Below, piece by piece: positions 46,901 to 59,008 of a stretch of DNA of 64,000 nucleotides. This DNA comes from Nematostella vectensis (lineage: Eukaryota; Cnidaria; Anthozoa; Actiniaria; Edwardsiidae). How positions within the stretch are numbered: position 1 is the stretch's first letter; each line of letters begins with the position of its first letter. The position numbers were made by a program, and so were the translations under genes. Below the pieces are notes generated by a model, which was not told the DNA's origin, did no database searches, and was given only the letters and a program-made list of their open reading frames with translations. The stretch is from assembly GCF_932526225.1 (NCBI RefSeq), contig NC_064035.1:20015969-20079968 (forward strand), given 5' to 3'.

Positions 46901-47162
46901 TGAAGAAGCAAAGTACATATGTGAGGCACTTGCACATGAGAATTGTAAACTTACTCATTTGAACATCAGCTTTAATAATATAGGAGATGAAGGAGCAAAG
47001 TACATATGTGAGGCACTTAGACATGAGAATTGTAAACTTACTACGTTGAACATGGGTGATAACCATATAGGAGAAGAAGGAGCAAAGTACTTAGGTGAGG
47101 CACTTGCACATGAGAATTGTAAACTTACTCATGTGGAAATCTTTGATGAATATAGGGAATGA
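43947..47162 (+). CDS. four-transmembrane + NACHT + LRR receptor (NLR), single coding exon, copy 1
   Basis: ATG in a good context (CAAAAAATGG); the earlier open codons lack ATG and copy 2 is frameshifted there, so this start is preferred; 1,071 aa. TM helices at about 16-34, 75-99, 133-157 and 200-226. Loop 1 (35-74) has C49 and C64; loop 2 (158-199) has C168, C189 and N-glycosylation sites N176 and N184. Short N-terminus, cytosolic loop 100-132, linker 227-345. NACHT: Walker A GRPGIGKT (351-358), Walker B LILCLDGVDE (426-435), sensor TTTRPT (479-484), and a helical part with FIHLTLQEFLAA (666-677). Then ribonuclease-inhibitor-type LRRs, 29 aa each. NACHT-LRR proteins are nucleotide-switched sensors. 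The four-helix, two-cysteines-per-loop module is like connexin/pannexin/LRRC8 channels by topology; no signature motif of any one family is present. AATAAA follows at 47,321. Confidence 0.9.
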   Translation: MEQCLHLLEPETLTWYSYVAGFAWFVVFVVFIGPTSDFYENESRADFKCKTESVKDNAWITKQCFGNYEKDYTKIIPIFVFVLINFFVILLVFVIYSCFTKRRVERIKNHETNDAELQPLQPSQPEKKTKLVWSYIGQLTARILLGIIFMVSQTGYFYPHGFPSNFECRSIKRQRNSTAVVIANITYDCYNQAASKKNHWVMGLLVVNGVFAFVAFVEFLWVLYTVKRRRACFNDLQFYQNFLGGSNKQQLKLSNIISKMKTNFLEHTKRLADLRTPFRSNPGEGRQPHDLETDKIYVNVTIHENRATMDFPHERSEQLKVYPPKRGKDTRELKQIADIIDAEHKNVLVVGRPGIGKTIMCTRLLRLWAESESSDEVALSIAFRNVSSTSDINIRDLLTLSTTTQGLDDNEISYILNYITANPSKLILCLDGVDEFSSRSNISQSEDLDLRSTDGKMAPHILFRKIWSRKLLCEATVITTTRPTAVECLRELPEDCLNRTVEILGFSFEQVKDYVTKFSESRPKIWEHIQQNANLLSLCYIPVNCFIICHCLLHSCDHLLPVKITEIYSIFVKIFFHKRNHNRKAYGCSKCDLRTYMYKPFEDLKPENEKVFKRLGELAFEGIRDGKLIFESVKIDDALLDCGLLHSLPEIPSNSLVEPPKQYFCFIHLTLQEFLAAKHVTDTNLEEDLKSFVENHINDGAWQIVTRFVAGLSNTHEVTCRLLPERVTDQKEWPVAEDTTLAVDVCHCLYESASEMEAKALLQGKLEGMDLNIVDFSKCGLGPADMSAVVNVLKHAPNLNTLLITHNDIGLFGCKEVLTLLQNFGNKLTKLDLTFNSIGDKEAKYIGEALRHENCKLTQLDLTSNNIGDEEAKYICEALGHENCKLTKLDISDNNIGEEGAKYIGEALGHENCKLTQLDISLNNIGEEGAKYIGEALGHENRKLTKLDISDNNIGEEGAKYIGEALGHENCKLTQLDISFNYIGDEEAKYICEALAHENCKLTHLNISFNNIGDEGAKYICEALRHENCKLTTLNMGDNHIGEEGAKYLGEALAHENCKLTHVEIFDEYRE
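46425..47120 (+). repeat. eight near-identical 87-bp LRR units
   Basis: Eight consecutive 87-bp units each encode one 29-residue LRR (KLTxLDISxNNIGxEGAKYI...). Units 3 and 5 (GEEGAKYIGEALGHEN type) are almost the same at DNA level. A ninth unit starts at 47,121 and is cut by a frameshift; its remainder and part of a tenth run on to about 47,235 in another frame. Confidence 0.95.
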
Positions 47163-47320
47163 AGGAGCAAAGTACATAGGTGAGGCACCTAGTCATGAGA
47201 ATTGTAAACTTACTCGGTTGATATTTGTAAAATAAGTAATCGGGTGGCATCTTATTACCTAGCTCGAATATTTTACGGTTGATCACCTTTTATTGTCTTA
47301 TATCCTAGAAGAAAGGTCAC

Positions 47321-47326
47321 AATAAA
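47321..47326 (+). terminator. polyadenylation signal of the NLR gene
   Basis: AATAAA lies 159 bases after the stop codon, followed by a GT-rich stretch (CTCTGTGATGTGTATTT). Confidence 0.55.
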
Positions 47327-48768
47327 CTCTCATTGCTCTGTGATGTGTATTTATTCAGAAAAAGTGGTATTTCTAACGTCTGAGCAGTTCAGGGATTTCG
47401 CGATACTTGTATAGGCACCAAGTATATGTTATAATAAAATTGAGGTATGTCATTATATGATTCTTGACAAGAACTTCTACACGATTTGTGATAAATATTT
47501 ACGATTTGGGACCTCGGGTAGCTCTCGACGTCGCCTCTCGCTTACGTTGGCACCTGAATCTGTTTATGCTGCCATAGGTTCCTTATAATTGCTCGTCGCC
47601 AATGTTGTAAACACAGTCAAACTTTGTTTATTTATGAAGTTTTTTATCCTATCAACATGCCCACTTGGACTATCAAATGTCAATCAACCAGAAGAATACA
47701 GGAAGTGACGGTCTAGACTATGAAATCGATCTCATCATCCCTTACACTACACGCATCCCTTACACTACATGCAAGAAACCACAATGGTGTTTTTCTATAT
47801 TTCTATATTAATACAAATCAAAACAAAAGGCCCAACTTGTCGTGATCATAAACCAGAAGAATAAATATACACCAAAAACTGGTACTCGATTCTGCCAAAC
47901 CCTGGGCCCAACACCCCCTCCCCCCTCAAATCCAAGCCCCAACTTCCTTTTCGCTAATTTAAGAATGGCACAGAGATAAACAACAAATACCTGTGTCTCT
48001 AGAAAACGACCACCTCGTCGACGACTTTAACAAAGACATTTGAGTCTACTTCAAAGAAGATGACGTTTGAATTAGGTCCTATAAAAACTTTACCTTCATG
48101 AATCTCTTGCTCAGTGTTATATTAAAACCACTTAAATTCGGCACCCAAAGAAATGAGACCCCTCCTCTGATGACAGCCCCCAAAAAGAACCCCCCCTAAA
48201 TCGGCGCCTAAAAAAACGTACCCCCCCCTTTAGTAATTAATGACCGCTCCGCTCCGACTTCTTCAGACGTCTTATTAAAGACGAAAATTTGGTCTAATAC
48301 CATTTTTGGTGTATTGTCTTTAATCTTTAAAATAAGATTACATTAGTGAAAAAAAACATTGTTATTTTTATTTGCCAGTGTTAGTCTAAGCCTCCTCTTG
48401 CAAAAAGGACTCATCCACTTGTTGAATAATGTTGTCGATGAATTTTTACATCTCCTATAACTTGTTGTAAATAGTCTTTTTACATCTTCTATTATCTGTA
48501 AATGGCCATGCTGTTGCGGCTACCCTGCCAATTGTGGCGAAGCTAATAACATAAACCTTGTGATTCAAAGAACCATTATTATTATGATCGAGGAATTATG
48601 GGGATGTCAAAGAGAAGCTACTGTAATGATTCGAATAAGCGCTCGGGGCGCTCAAGGGCGGAAAGTTTATTTATGGAAGGGGTGAGCGTTTGCAGAATAC
48701 CCGTCCACGATTTTAAGCCCCTTCCTATACGAGCCGGGTCCGCGGTGCTGTAATCAAGATATGAATAA
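47327..48768. other. non-coding stretch between the duplication copies
   Basis: No gene recognised. A C/A-rich patch with paired motifs (ACCCCCCCTTTAG-like) lies at about 48,165-48,235. The right edge abuts the start of duplication copy 2. Confidence 0.4.
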
Positions 48769-50793
48769 TAAAAAAATACAAACTCAAAAAGTCAGAGAGA
48801 ACCCAGCATGTAAATGCTATACGGGAACGATCCAACTGAAAGATCCAACTGATATTTTAATTAAGGTACCGGAAAGGCGATGAGAAAGACAGTTAACAAT
48901 CAAGCTTAACCTTAAAGCCAGCTAGGGAATAAATAAAAAAAGCTTAAGACCTCAGTTATAATTAAAAAATATACATTTTTATTAAAAAAACATACATAGC
49001 AAAAACATGTTACAGAAAAAAGATGAAAGAAGTTGAAAGATGGCTTGCATAACTTGATGAAGAAGAAATCAATACCTCCATAACCTACCTTAGTTTCCTT
49101 TCCTTGCTAGTTTAAGGTCCAGAAAAAATGCTGCAAAAGTATTGAAAAAAGCACATTGGAATTGCTAAAATGGTGGTGCCTGCTAGAGCGCGGCAGTAAT
49201 ACTTAACTCATAATCACAACTTGTCGCTTGGCCTCTATATTAATCTTTAAGGAGCGAGTCACACATTCACACTTTTTTCATTTAACTGGTGATGACTTGA
49301 CAAGTTTTGTTAAAAGAACCACCGAACCGATTGTTCAACATCTCCCAGTCCATTTAAAAGGATTTTGAATGGCTCAAAATACAAAATTTAATTTTACTTG
49401 GAAATAGCATAAGATCATTTTCCAAAATGAAAGGTGGCCGAGTTATTACTTTTCAGATAAGTACTTTGGGTAATTGTTATGAAAGTCGGGTTTTCGCAAG
49501 AAAAGGATCATAAAGTTTTTATTTGGTAAACAAGAGCAAACATCAATAGGGATTTTTTATCAGTTTGTTCATTTTCGCAATTACATATTTTAAATTTTGA
49601 ATAAATATAGAGATTTCTTCGTAGCTAGGACTATAAAGAATTGAGGTGTTATAATACATTATATTTCGGTGTATAGCCATTCACGCATTTACAACAATTA
49701 AGCAGAAAATAAAAATATTCGCCTTACAATGAATTCTTGTCTTTTAGAAAAATGTGTTCAGCAAGCCTAGCCCTGTTACCAATGGCACCTTCCATTATGG
49801 CTAAAGTCAAATAAATTAAATGGCAAATTCTCATCTCGCATACAACTTTGACGTTAGCTTTTAGTCATTAAAACCCACCAATAAATATAGGAAGAGACCT
49901 TTAATAGACGAAAGATGCAAATTTCAACAGCAGATCGCAGCCGGGATTCAACTGGAAATCAATTTAGGTGTAACATCGCTGTTCAAAATATCGTCAGGAA
50001 TGTGTACTTGGCTCCCGTAAAAAGTTAAACTATAATGAAGCAAGTTTGCGTTAAAACAAAACTAGCCGTGTTTTCTTTTTCGTGTTTTGTTCATATTTTT
50101 TCTTCCGGAATACCAACTGTGCGGGGGAATGTTTCGTCAAAGAGAATTTGTTTAGATTCATCAACCTTCCATAACACGCAAGCCAGTCACAGCTTAGGAA
50201 CTTTTCCCAAAAACTCAAGAAACACAGATACTTTGACTTTTAAGGAACACAAGAAAATATGGTCTTGACAAACTTTACAATGGCCGTGAAATAAGCCTTT
50301 CAATGGAATAGTAATTGTCTAATTATTATTTTTTTAACTTGGAAAGTAAAAATGGAGATCTAGTAGAGAAAGACCCCCCGTTGTCACAAGAAATGAGATA
50401 TGAGGAGTCACAAAGTTGCGGCCAACGTAGTTTTACATTTACATTAATAAAAATATAAACTTAACGAGTTTAAAAACAAAATAACACAAATCACCGAGAC
50501 GTGATGTAAACTAAAACACTGGAAAATTATCAACGATTTATCACTATTGTTGGCTCATCTCCATCACGATGTTTCCAAGCGAATTTTACATCCACCCTGG
50601 GGAGCGGGAATATCTCCACAATAGCATTTCTAGTTCGTTAACCAAAACGAGAGGCAAAACAGCAGAGAAAAAAGAAATGAAAAAATCTAAACAATCTGTG
50701 TTAATTGAGATGATACATCTAAAGTATAACAACACGGTATGACAAACCACGCTATAACAACATTCTAGAGAAGAAAACCGAAAAAAATCTTAC

Positions 50794-51312
50794 CTAAGAA
50801 GGATGACTTATCTTTGTTAAAGCCCCTGTCTGATATCATGGAGTCTTCTAGAGCAATCCCCACTCTTTTATGGCTGTGAGAATCACTAATCGGTACTCTG
50901 CAAAGATGGGGACGGGTGAAGAGGGTGCTAATGGAATAATTGTGCTCGCTCACTGGCTGCCAAAAGCTCATTGGCGCTTGCAGATGTGCCGAGAGGAATG
51001 CAATTTACGGGTTATTAGTGTTTAAATCTAGAAGCGCTTGGGACGGAACCATAGAAAAAAAAACACCTGGGTAAGGAAGACGGTGTTCTTTAATCACTAC
51101 CAAATAGAATAGCGAATACTATGGAAGTTGTTTATGAACTGATTGGAAGTATGTCTCATGTAAGTGGATAAAAAAAATCGGACCTCGGATCCTGAAGCGT
51201 GGATCCCAGAGAGGTGAGACCGCGTACCGAAACGTTGAACCGGGATCCCTAGATACCAGGGATTTAATAGCATTGACCTACCTTGAACTTGTTGCTGGCT
51301 GTATGTCGTCAT
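50794..51312 (-). CDS. possible pair of 5' coding exons, unrecognised (copy 2)
   Basis: Counterpart of 35,356-35,888: exon 51312-51282 and exon 50976-50794 with the same splice borders. There are only two amino-acid differences (H6Q in the first exon and a V to G in the second). The intervening intron is shorter here. Function unknown. Confidence 0.25.
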
Positions 51313-51535
51313 TCTTACAGAATTTGACTATCTGTCTGGTCATTAACAATACTCAATGGCGAAAAGCTTCACTGGACACCAAATACTCGAACAATAGTTG
51401 TTGTCGCTTACGGGAGATTAATACAAGGCTGAAAGCTATCGTGACAATAAGGATTTTATTTGTTTGGTTTATTGCATGGTTTATTGAAAACTATAAATGT
51501 AAACAAAACAAACTTGTAATAGTTGACTCGTGAAT

Positions 51536-51654
51536 ATATGTACATGCTCGAAGATCCAGCGTACATTGCGGGCGCTCCCAAAGGTCATCCCCGCGTACTT
51601 TGCGGGACTTTGAATGCCCGCAAAGTACGCTGGATCTTCGAGCATGATATATGT
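51536..51654. mobile_element. hairpin element (copy 2)
   Basis: Counterpart of the 36,112-36,232 hairpin, with the same inverted arms around GATCCAGCGTAC and a few substitutions. Confidence 0.7.
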
Positions 51655-52417
51655 ACGATTGTGATGGAACCATGCTTTTTCAGTCTGAATCGGGTATTCG
51701 TGCCAAGACGCAGGGGCAGACAGGAAACAGATTCCAACCCCCCATCTATTTTAAGTTTTTTACAGTCCTCCAAGTGAAACACCGCTGTACCTAGTATCAG
51801 CGGTATCCAAATTTTCTAACAGTGCTTTGCGGTCAAAACTCTATTTAGTCTTGTTTGCTTTGCCTATGTGAGAAAATAAAGTTTAATAAATTAATCACCA
51901 TATCTCTCTAAATGCTGTGTTTTCTGAAACCAAATTGATTCCAAAGTTGTTTACATCCGGGTCTGTCTCTGTGGGAAAGGCGTGTTGACTGGCCGTCTCT
52001 TCGTGGATGTCAACCTCGTCCCCACGGTCTCCTGGGTATTTTTTCAATATGGTGTCCAGCTGAAAATTACCAAGAAGACCCTGGGGACGAGCTTGCGTGG
52101 ATGTTTGAGTGGATATCCAGAATGTTCGCAATCTGTAATGGCATGAGATGGTTAAATTTTGCATTCGTGTTGTTCGATGTTGTCTCAATATAATATTCAA
52201 TGTTATTTCAATGCATTTTGCATTCGTGTTCTTAAAAATGATCAACTTGATTTCTAGCTACCAAAAAAACGTCGCGTTTTTTAATAGATCAGCAAAATCA
52301 TATATGCTCAAAAACTACGTTCTTGAAACCGTCAATAATTTAATTTGAAGCAAAAAATAAAATCCAAAGAAAATCAACTGTTTTTAGTCGAACACAGTGT
52401 CAACTGTCCTTAAACCT

Positions 52418-55400
52418 CAGCCTAGTCCCAGGCGTTCTTACCGGGTTTCCTGTGCTCAGAGATAAACCGTGAGGTAGCCTACACAAAATGGTCTGATAAA
52501 AGCCGTTATACAATCACCTGATCTGTTAAAGCTAAGGGCAAAGACAAGGGCAACTTGAGATATACTGTGATTTCTAAGGGTAAATTTAGTGGCAACAATG
52601 AAAATAAAATACAAATTCAGTGATTAGTTGATGCTAGCCTCATGTAGTGCATCATGCATTGATCACCCTTGCATACCCAGGTGTTGGTTGAGTGGGAAGC
52701 ATCCGCCCCCTACCCTCACCCCTAGCTATGTGCCAGACTTGAGAACAATCATAAGCTCAAACATTGGTTTATATCAAAAGCAAAATGGTTCAAATTTCCA
52801 GATCAAGAACTTGGACTATTTGTGTACCATTCAGAAGACTTATCCAAACTTTTTGAGTAAAAAATATCAAATAGTTTTATTTTTTTCAGACCAAAGGTTG
52901 TTCCCTTTGAAAGAAGCTGGACTGCCATTTAAAAGGCTTCAAATACTAACACTTCATTGCTAAAACAACACCCGGATAAGATTATCAACTAGCTATTGAG
53001 GACAAACTGAACATTCCGAAAAACAATTACAGTTAAAAACAAAACAACAAAAGCTGCAGTGTTTCTATTTATCATCGCCAACAAACAAAAAGTTTAAGTA
53101 TAAAATCTGAAACTAAATTTGACATTGAAACAGCTAAAATAAGTCATTACCAAGAGTGTCAGTTCGTTCTGAACACCGCTGACACCGCTGCAGAACGTAG
53201 TGCGCACGCGCAGCCTCTTATTTCCGGCGGGGGAATTGCCGGGCGCCCGCCCCTGCACAACACTGTATGATGAGTTGCAAAACTAGAAACGGGAAAGGAT
53301 GCATTGGTCGGCTTTACCAGCTTTCCGAGGAGCTTAGTCGTGTCGCTAAGTTGCCGGTAGGTTCGCATGTTTGCCGGCGACATTGGGATACGTTACGAAG
53401 AAGCAACTTGCGCTGCTCATGTCCCATGCACGATAAACAACTGCCCTCACTCACGTCTGAACAAGCAACCTATTCCAAGTCGTTTTTATCCGGTACTTGA
53501 CGAGATTGGGCTAACAGTGGCAGGATACCAGCCTGGTACTCGGTGGTGTTACCGGTGCAAGTTGCTCGCCTATAAGAAATTTTAAAGCCGTCCTCAAACA
53601 AGTAGAAAACCAGTCGAGGTAAGTGTATATTTTTATTCGGGGAAACAACCACTCCTCTGCAGTGCCTCTTCTCTGTAAATTGCTATGTATTTCTTCCTGT
53701 ATTTTCAATCTGTTTAACAAAATATAAAAACGAGTACATAGAAAAGGCTTGAACATTCTTTCGTTCTTTTTATTAGGAAAAAGCAAATAGTAGTACATCC
53801 GCCATCGGCACAGAACAACAACTACAAAAGGTTTGTTTATTTGTACATTCTGAAGAAACACACAAATTATCTATAAAATTCAGTTCGCCTTTCTTTTTGT
53901 TTTTGTGGGAAAAAAATACTTTATCAATTATTGAGAAGTAGTAGTGCAAACAATATTTTTGCATTTGTTGAAAAAGAATTTTTTTTTTTCAATTTGTAAA
54001 AATTCTGACAAATAAGCTTTTTGACAAGTTTTTTTTCCACCAAGCCAATTCATATAAAATTATTAATTTTCTATGAGAGAATGAAAGGAATTCCTTAATT
54101 TAGAATATGTGGAATAGAATAAGACAAGAAACATTTTATTATTGAGGAGCTAGGGTGGGCTGGGATATTTAAGGTAATTTTTCAGAAATATCTTTGGACC
54201 CTCCCCTAATATCTAATAGAAACCTTTGACTCCCCCTTAACAATAATTTAGAAAACAGGTATGACCCCTCCCCATTTGACCCACCCACAACAGAAAACCT
54301 GCACCCCAAAAGATGATACATTTTGCTAATCATTGTTATTTATTTTAGATAGTTTGTTTATTCTTATTTTGTTTTCCATTTTGACTGTTTTGTAAATTTC
54401 AGATATTTCAGTTTACGGGATCCCCTATTCTACACCTCCATGAAATTTTGCAAGATATATCTATGTCAGCACCTACCATATCCCAACTGGATCAAACAAA
54501 GGAACAATTTTGAAGGCTGTTTTCAAGACTTAAAGCTCTAGCAGACATATGTGATATTCATCTCCTGGAAACATGGAAAGAGCTGCAAACTCCCCTAGGT
54601 ACCATCAAAATTGCCCCAAATGGCAACATGTTAATGGATAGTCAAGTATGGGACCAAATAAAGACAACAATCAAAAAAATTGACGAATTGGATGAAGGTA
54701 CAGCTGTATGATCAAATATATCTGCATGCTCTAATATTTATAATAGCTTTATCGATCAGCAACGATGTGGCTGATCAGTGTTCAACCCCAGTGATGGATC
54801 AAGCCCAACTAAAACTGTGAATAATTTATTCAATAATTGCTATCAACAGGTAATTCACTGGGCCAACTAGTGCAACAATTTCAGATGGCCCTATACCATC
54901 ATGCCCTCAGTAGTGAAGCTCCATTATATGAGCCAGCAGCAATGAAAGCGTTCACACAAAAACACTCTCCAGGTCTGTTTGAAATGCTTTTAAGTTAAAA
55001 AACAAGGGAGGACTCCAGACTCTCAGAATAACATCAAGCTGTACAGGAGCAAAGAACTGTTGTTCTCCTTCACACACTGGCATATTTCAGGTAACCTAAA
55101 TGCTCCATTAAGACCCACCTCCCTAACCTCCAATTACTTTCCTTTCTAAAAACCCTCTAGAGGCTAAATTTTGTAATAAGCTCCCCCTTTCTATCTGCTC
55201 CAATTTCATAATTGGGCCTAGGTATGTTCAATATCATGCTTTATACTATAATTCAATGTGTACAAGCTGCACCAGAAAACTAGTGTTTTGTTCTTTTTTA
55301 AATGACACAAATTTATTTTACCAAGTCTCAGAAAACTTCCACCCTACAAAAGGATGAAGGGCTATTCCTACAACATCATGGTGCTTCTAGGACAGCAATC

Positions 55401-58400
55401 AATTCAGGAAGGATACTTCATTTCAGTACAAGTCCTAGAAATATTGATTCTCACAAGAAAACACTAATAACAAAATATCCAGACATACTGATGAGAAAGG
55501 TTATCCTTGCAACAGAGGTGAGATTAGTGTGGTACAAATTTTTATTTTAGTAAATAGTGAATAAGAGAATAATAAAAACAATACTTGAGAATAAGCAAGA
55601 ACCATTCCAATTTAAACAAGCCAGTGGGATAACTGATGCTTAACTTTCTTTAAAATTTTCAGAAAGGATTCCTAATTGTACAACTGTTGGATGACTTCCA
55701 TAATATTTTGACTGTTAGACTACCAACAAATCTGAAGCTATCATTAGCTACGCACATGGCTAGTGGCCTACTGGACATCCATCCTTCAATTCCTGCTGTT
55801 CCTATCCCTACAAGAGATACAAGACACAGCCGAGTGATTGTGAAGATAGGGAATGAAAATAAAATTTGCAGAGGAGGAATTGTTCAAGACTACATAAAAG
55901 AGTTGTTTCAAAGACCAGTGTTATCAAGAATGTACTTGGAAACAAATCACCAATGCATTTCACCAAAATACATCCAACAACAACTAAAGGAATTGAGGTA
56001 TTCTATGGATTTTAATGTAGTTATTTACAGGTCAGCAATCCATACAAGAAAAATACTGTTTTCTCTTCTTAAAAAATGTTTTAATATTGACACTTCCTAA
56101 ATATTTTTCCAGGCACAATACTTTATTCCCCTATATGGACCTCCCACCCAATAAATATGTACCTCTTACATTAGTTTGTGAAAGCCATATACATAATGAT
56201 TAATATCAATTTTACTTTTGTTTAGTGACTGCTATTACAAAAAAAGGAGTAGAGTAAAATAAAAAAAAGCAAATATGGAACATTAAATTTGCCAAATTAT
56301 CATTTTTTTTCTTTTTTTGTAGGGTCTATTCTGGGTTGTTGCACGATGAGCTCTGTACCCTTGAGTCTACTAATTTAATAGATGAGTTTGAGCAATCTTT
56401 GAAAAGTATGGAGGACTATAAATCAGCCATTGATCACATATTCCTGTGCTGTCCACAACTGGAACATTACTTGAAAAAATTTGTAGTACCAGCACCCGGG
56501 GACTGGCCAACTTGGTTTTATCAAAAGAAACTCATTGCTCAAGAAGTCAATGCAGATGCCAGTTTCCTATCAGTCATCCCAGAGCAGGGCCCATTTCATG
56601 TTTTCCTGAATCTACAAGATGTTGTTGTAACAATTTATGACTTCTTATTTAAAAAAGTTTACAAAGAGACATTTGGATCTGACTTACCCAACAAGCCAAA
56701 GCCTTTTCGCGTCAGCCTGGTAATAACTGCTGTTTTTCTGGCATGGGGCAAATTACGTGATAAAGTTCTCCTAAAATTCAAGCTCTGCAAGTACATAGAG
56801 TATGCTTCCATTCTGTTTCTTTTAGATGAGGTGGTTCCCATATCATTCTTCCACTATCCTGTTACATTCAGGTCTGGAGACATGGAATCATATATAACAA
56901 TGATGTTAAAGTTATCTCTACTGTTTATAATCTGGAAAAAGGCATCATTATGACAGATCAACACTCTCGATGCTTAGTGACTTTTCTTTTCACAAACAAC
57001 ATTTTTCACAGTACCATGAACTTAAAAAGAAATGGATGGCTCTAATAACAGAAAAGTTGAAATCTGGCATAGTGTGCTACGCAGCTTCATTTCAAATTAT
57101 GACAGTGCTAGTCAAATTAGGGACAAAGCCCTGTCATTTGCTGCATCAAAGACAGAACAGCTCTTTCATAACTATTTAACAACACCATACAGTAGAGGTT
57201 ATTCTGAAAAAGACCTAAGTTTGGTGACTGGTACAGCTGCTGATGCATTACTGAAAATCATCAAGCAAGTTGGTCAAAATCTGGTAAAAGCAAAGCAGGT
57301 ATAGTAGACATCCATCCATCCATAAGTAATTTTTTATTACCTTGGTGCAGTGCAGTGCCTGAACAATGTTTTTTTATGCAGGGAAGTAATAATAATGATT
57401 AGTCGAGCACTCGATCATAGCCTCAACTTATTTTCTTTTTCATGACTAACAATCGTGTCTATTTTTTACATTTAAGGTTCCACAAGAAACAAATGCAAGA
57501 GGGCAGCCTAAAGGAGACATGAAATTTTTTCTTCCTACCTTTGACACCACCATTACTTCAAAAGCAATGCCCCTTGGCTACTCATTTGTAAAAGAAGACC
57601 CTTCCACAATACCTGATCCTAAATTAATCTGTGACTACAAAAACTGCACGCAATTATCAACAACCAATGTCAATCGCCTTAACTGTTTTCACACATTTCA
57701 CAATTTTTGTTTAGAAGAAGCTGGAGACCAGTGTCCAATCTGTTCCCCTCACCTTGCTGAAAAAATTGCAGAAATCTGTTCAGCATTTAATGAAAGCTTG
57801 TTAAAACCAACAGCAAAATCTACTAGAACCCCACAAAGCAATCAAGAACCTGGTAGTAATGATGAGAATGACAGCATTAATGTCAAAAGAAATTGTGACC
57901 CTGAATACTATGACTCTGCACAATGGGAATCCCACATTGACAGCGAGTTAAATTCATTTGTTGTTGCACAACCACAACTGAGACACAATGTTCCCAATCA
58001 CCAGGCTGCACCTTCACAGGCAATTAACATCCAAGTTACCACTCATCCAGTTGGTTCATCTACATTTTGGTTCTTTCCTCCTTACATATCTCAGTCAACT
58101 CTACTTGGAAGAAATGGATCTAATGCATTTACTTTTATCTCACTAATTTTGGCCCATTCATATATCACTTCTGCAAACCGAACCAGTATACAGCTCAGCC
58201 GTGGTCCTCCCATAAACCCTCATTGGCTTTCAATGATGTTATCTGCAATTGTTCGTGGCAACAGCATATATGACACTGTGACAAATGGTTGCGGGTCTCC
58301 ATTCTTTAGTGTTGTTAAGGCAAAACCACATCTAGATTCAGTAATTGGGACTGTTTCTCTTGAAGACACCCTCGATCTGTTAATTACATCAGGTAATCCA

Positions 58401-59008
58401 CAGGTTTTACAAAGTTCACTTGCATTTTATCTGCAAAGGCTTGATCGCGAACAGAACTAAGCAGCAATAGTCATAGCTAATGGAATGACAAGATCTCTCG
58501 TCGGACACGATTCAAAGATCTATGTTCTAGATAGCCATCTACACTATGCACACGGTCATAACTTTGGAGCGATGATCGGAATGAGTCCCAAGGCTGACTT
58601 GGAAGAATTCCTCAGAAATATAAAGAAACTAATCTCGCCCACATTTGATGTTTGCTCCCTGACATTTGTCTCGTTTTCACGGCAGCAGTAGAACTTTTGA
58701 GTTTCGCGTGCCAGCAAATCCCACAAACGCCGTCAAACTTGAGGATTTTACCCTCGATCCAGCAAAAAATCTTCCTGGAACCTTAACACGAGTACATTTT
58801 CTTGGTGTATGTGTAACTTTTTGCTCCCGTTAAGTCCATTTTGAGCCAAACGTTTGTGTTTATTGTAACAGCTTTGGGAAACTCGTGTTTCGTCCGCCAT
58901 TTTGAATGACTCTTGTCTCGCGCATGCGCAGTCGTTCTGCCGCGGTTTCGTGACGTCGTAACTCTTACCATCCAAGGAAACCCGATAAGAGCGCCTGGGA
59001 CTAGGCTG
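52418..59008 (+). mobile_element. 6.6-kb TIR DNA transposon (copy 2)
   Basis: Same ends (CAGCCTAGTCCCAGGCG and its inverted partner) and the same flanking 9-mers, CTTAAACCT (52,409-52,417) and CTTAAATCT (59,009-59,017), as copy 1. The element was therefore copied with its surroundings, not inserted independently. It is 98 bases shorter, mainly from an indel near 52,695 (copy 1: 37,282-37,388). Confidence 0.8.
53267..58691 (+). pseudogene. broken transposon gene (copy 2), more decayed than copy 1
   Basis: Same exon layout as copy 1 shifted by about 15,327. It shares the older lesions (in-frame TGA at 54,511-54,513 and the frame breaks in the exons near 55,330 and 56,940-57,065). Private lesions: a 4-base TCAC duplication near 53,450 shifts exon 1, a GAA-to-TAA change gives a stop at 53,583-53,585, and a C-to-A change gives a stop at 58,458-58,460, just before the part of the protease-like domain that carries the DSHxH motif. 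The RING finger is intact in frame (about 57,630-57,745). Confidence 0.75.

Larger units (their letters stand above)
33335..48768. repeat. segmental duplication, copy 1 (about 15.4 kb)
   Basis: The sequence from about 33,335 onward is repeated from about 48,769 in the same orientation. Anchor pairs: 33,351/48,783, 37,941/53,267, 42,150/57,477 and 43,947/59,274; the offset shrinks from 15,432 to 15,327 through small indels. Differences are scattered single substitutions and small indels. Nothing homologous to 47,163-48,768 is visible because copy 2 runs out of the window first, so the true right edge is inferred from tandem geometry. Confidence 0.85.

Noticed and set aside
46398-47066. Minus-strand frames with repeated LSKFTILMSKCLTYVLC
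   Set aside because: They are antisense shadows of the LRR-coding repeat.
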